From: Cryobacterium sp. SO2
GTDB lineage: Bacteria; Actinomycetota; Actinomycetes; Actinomycetales; Microbacteriaceae
Assembly (NCBI RefSeq): GCF_026151165.2
Contig: NZ_CP117849.1
Span: 3,410,001-3,474,000 of the forward strand
Direction: 5' to 3'
Length of the DNA stretch: 64,000 nt
This document shows, one piece after another, positions 62,770 to 64,000 of the stretch. The number at the start of each line of letters is the position of its first letter. Position 1 is the stretch's first letter. A program made the position numbers and the translations under genes. The notes beneath the pieces are model-generated. The model was given only the letters and a program-made list of their open reading frames with translations, was not told the origin of the DNA and searched no databases.

Positions 62770-63615
62770 ATGTCGCACGACTCAACCACCGACCATTCCC
62801 GGGATACGCACAGCGCCCGGCAGCCTCTCTTCGGCCTGGAAATCGACGCCCTGACCATGGGCGAAGTGCTCGACCGGGCCCAGCACGGCACCGAGGAACA
62901 CCTGCGGTTCCTGATCGGCGTCGTCAACGCCGCGAAGATCGTCAAGATGCGAACGGATACGCAGCTGCGCTCCTCGTTGCTCGAGGCCGACGTGCTGCTT
63001 GCCGACGGCCAGTCAGTGGTCTGGGCCAGCCGAATCCTCGGCCACCCGCTGCCGGAACGGATCGCCGGAATCGATCTTTTCGAACGGCTCCTCGAAGCGG
63101 CGAACCGCGAGAGGCGCTCGGTCTACTTCCTGGGCGCCAGAAGAGAGGTCCTCGACCAGCTACTGGAGCGGGTAAGAATGCGGTATCCCCGGCTGATCGT
63201 CGCCGGCAGCAGAGACGGCTATTTCGCCGACAGCGAGGCCGCCGGCATTGCCGCGACCATCGCGCACAGTCGGGCCGACATGCTGTTCCTGGGCATCTCG
63301 TCGCCGAAGAAGGAGAACTTCCTGGCACGATACGGCGCCGAGCTCAACGTGCCCCTCCTGCACGGCGTCGGCGGGTCATTCGACGTGTTGGCCGGAGTCA
63401 CTCGGCGCGCTCCAGAGCGCTGGCAGCGTCTGGGCTTCGAGTGGGCCTACCGCCTCTTGCAGGAACCTGGCCGGCTCTGGAACCGGTACCTCTTCACCAA
63501 CACCGCGTTCATCGCACTCACCCTGAGGGAGCGCATCCACCCGACGACGACGTACACCGTGAACGGGCCGACTACTGCACAGCGAACAGAGACGGGCGAC
63601 CCCGAAGATGGATGA
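62770..63615 (+). CDS. WecG/TagA/CpsF family glycosyltransferase
   Basis: A 281-residue glycosyltransferase of family GT26. VNAAKIVKMRTDTQLRSSLLEADVLLADGQSVVWA, YFLGARREVLDQLLERVR, MLFLGISSPKKENFL and LLHGVGGSFDVLAGVTRRAPERWQRLG are the family blocks (key parts cited). It would add ManNAc (or a similar sugar) to a lipid-linked intermediate. The following dehydrogenase fits ManNAcA supply. Confidence 0.88.
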   Translation: MSHDSTTDHSRDTHSARQPLFGLEIDALTMGEVLDRAQHGTEEHLRFLIGVVNAAKIVKMRTDTQLRSSLLEADVLLADGQSVVWASRILGHPLPERIAGIDLFERLLEAANRERRSVYFLGARREVLDQLLERVRMRYPRLIVAGSRDGYFADSEAAGIAATIAHSRADMLFLGISSPKKENFLARYGAELNVPLLHGVGGSFDVLAGVTRRAPERWQRLGFEWAYRLLQEPGRLWNRYLFTNTAFIALTLRERIHPTTTYTVNGPTTAQRTETGDPEDG

Positions 63616-64000
63616 CACCTTCACCGGACGGGTTGCAATCCTGGGCCTGGGATACATCGGGCTGCCCACAGCCGTGGCCCTGGCCACCCGCGGAATCGAA
63701 GTCGCCGGCGTCGACATCAACGAGGCGATCGTCGAGGCGGTGTCACTCGGGCGGGTTCCGTTCGTGGAACCCGACCTCGCGATAGCCGTGAGCGGCGCCG
63801 TCAGTGTGGGCCGGCTCACCGCCTCAACGGTCGTGCCCGAGGCCGACGCCTTCATCATCGCCGTGCCGACCCCCTTCCTGCCAGACCATTCGGCCGACCT
63901 GTCCTACATCAGGGCTGCCGTCGACCAGATCGCCCCCAACCTCAAGCCAGGCAACCTCGTTGTGCTCGAATCCACTTCCCCGCCGGGCACCACTGACCAG
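63608..64000 (+). CDS. Nucleotide-sugar dehydrogenase (UDP-ManNAc dehydrogenase type), 3' partial
   Basis: The first 131 residues of a UDP-glucose/GDP-mannose dehydrogenase family protein. The NAD-binding VAILGLGYIGLPTAVALA opens the Rossmann fold, followed by VAGVDINEAIVEAV, VEPDL, IIAVPTPF and VVLESTSPPGTTDQ. The absence of tyrosine in GYIGLP (instead of GYVGLP) fits the WecC branch. It overlaps the glycosyltransferase by eight bases. The gene is cut by the window edge. Confidence 0.85.
   Translation, partial: MDDTFTGRVAILGLGYIGLPTAVALATRGIEVAGVDINEAIVEAVSLGRVPFVEPDLAIAVSGAVSVGRLTASTVVPEADAFIIAVPTPFLPDHSADLSYIRAAVDQIAPNLKPGNLVVLESTSPPGTTDQ

Overview
The window is GC-rich, densely coded actinobacterial DNA. 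Gene content and order (the tilS-hpt-ftsH-fol-panC-lysS run; clpC beside an ArgA-type acetyltransferase; DUF3180 and bacterial PH-domain proteins inside the folate operon) point to Microbacteriaceae. A Cryobacterium-like genus is my guess from gene order and is not proven here. About 68 protein genes, four tRNAs and many regulatory sites can be supported. I see no rRNA, phage, transposase or CRISPR array.

Layout. (a) 1-3.3 kb: amino-acid export and transport (LysE with a divergent Lrp-type regulator, FetB, AzlCD). (b) 3.3-15.5 kb: a sugar block with a split transketolase, FGGY kinase, DUF2291 protein, RbsABC-type importer, TIM-barrel isomerase, SorC regulator, zinc alcohol dehydrogenase and FucU-type mutarotase. 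Its make-up matches the D-apiose (branched pentose) transketolase pathway. (c) 15.5-19 kb: gntR-uxuA-uxuB for hexuronate breakdown. (d) 19-21 kb: a tocopherol-cyclase-like protein and a shortened metallo-beta-lactamase-fold protein. (e) 20.9-25.4 kb: a beta-glucoside PTS operon (licT, EIIBCA, GH1 phosphoglucosidase) with a recognisable RAT antiterminator site. Blocks b, c and e together suggest feeding on plant or algal wall sugars (apiose, glucuronate, beta-glucosides).

(f) 25.4-28.6 kb: small accessory genes (lipoprotein, methyltransferase, TetR regulator with a divergent ketopantoate-reductase-like gene, SRPBCC protein). (g) 28.8-38.6 kb: tRNA-Ser, SGNH hydrolase, radA, sseB-like, argA-like, clpC, a large membrane protein and pirin. 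(h) 38.6-52.5 kb: a long leftward run: tilS, hpt, ftsH, folE-P-B-K, DUF3180, two PH-domain proteins, DUF2520 protein, panC, lysS, cls. Many of these genes overlap by 4 bases, so folate and pantothenate synthesis are translationally coupled. (i) 52.5-60.6 kb: ppa, two tandem paralogous peptidoglycan hydrolases, a tRNA Glu-Asp-Phe cluster, a transglutaminase-like protein, a propeller lipoprotein-like gene, an MFS transporter and a secreted proline/alanine-rich protein. (j) 61-64 kb: the start of a polysaccharide cluster (left-handed beta-helix acetyltransferase, alpha/alpha-toroid protein, WecG/TagA glycosyltransferase, nucleotide-sugar dehydrogenase, cut by the window end).

Regulatory themes. 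At least eleven genes have a TANNNT -10 box ending 6-7 bases before the start codon, which predicts leaderless transcripts. There are two families of palindromic intergenic sequence, a palindromic -10 shared by tilS and ppa, a TetR operator pair inside a promoter, and a four-copy GTCAC repeat with 9-base period upstream of the peptidoglycan hydrolase operon.
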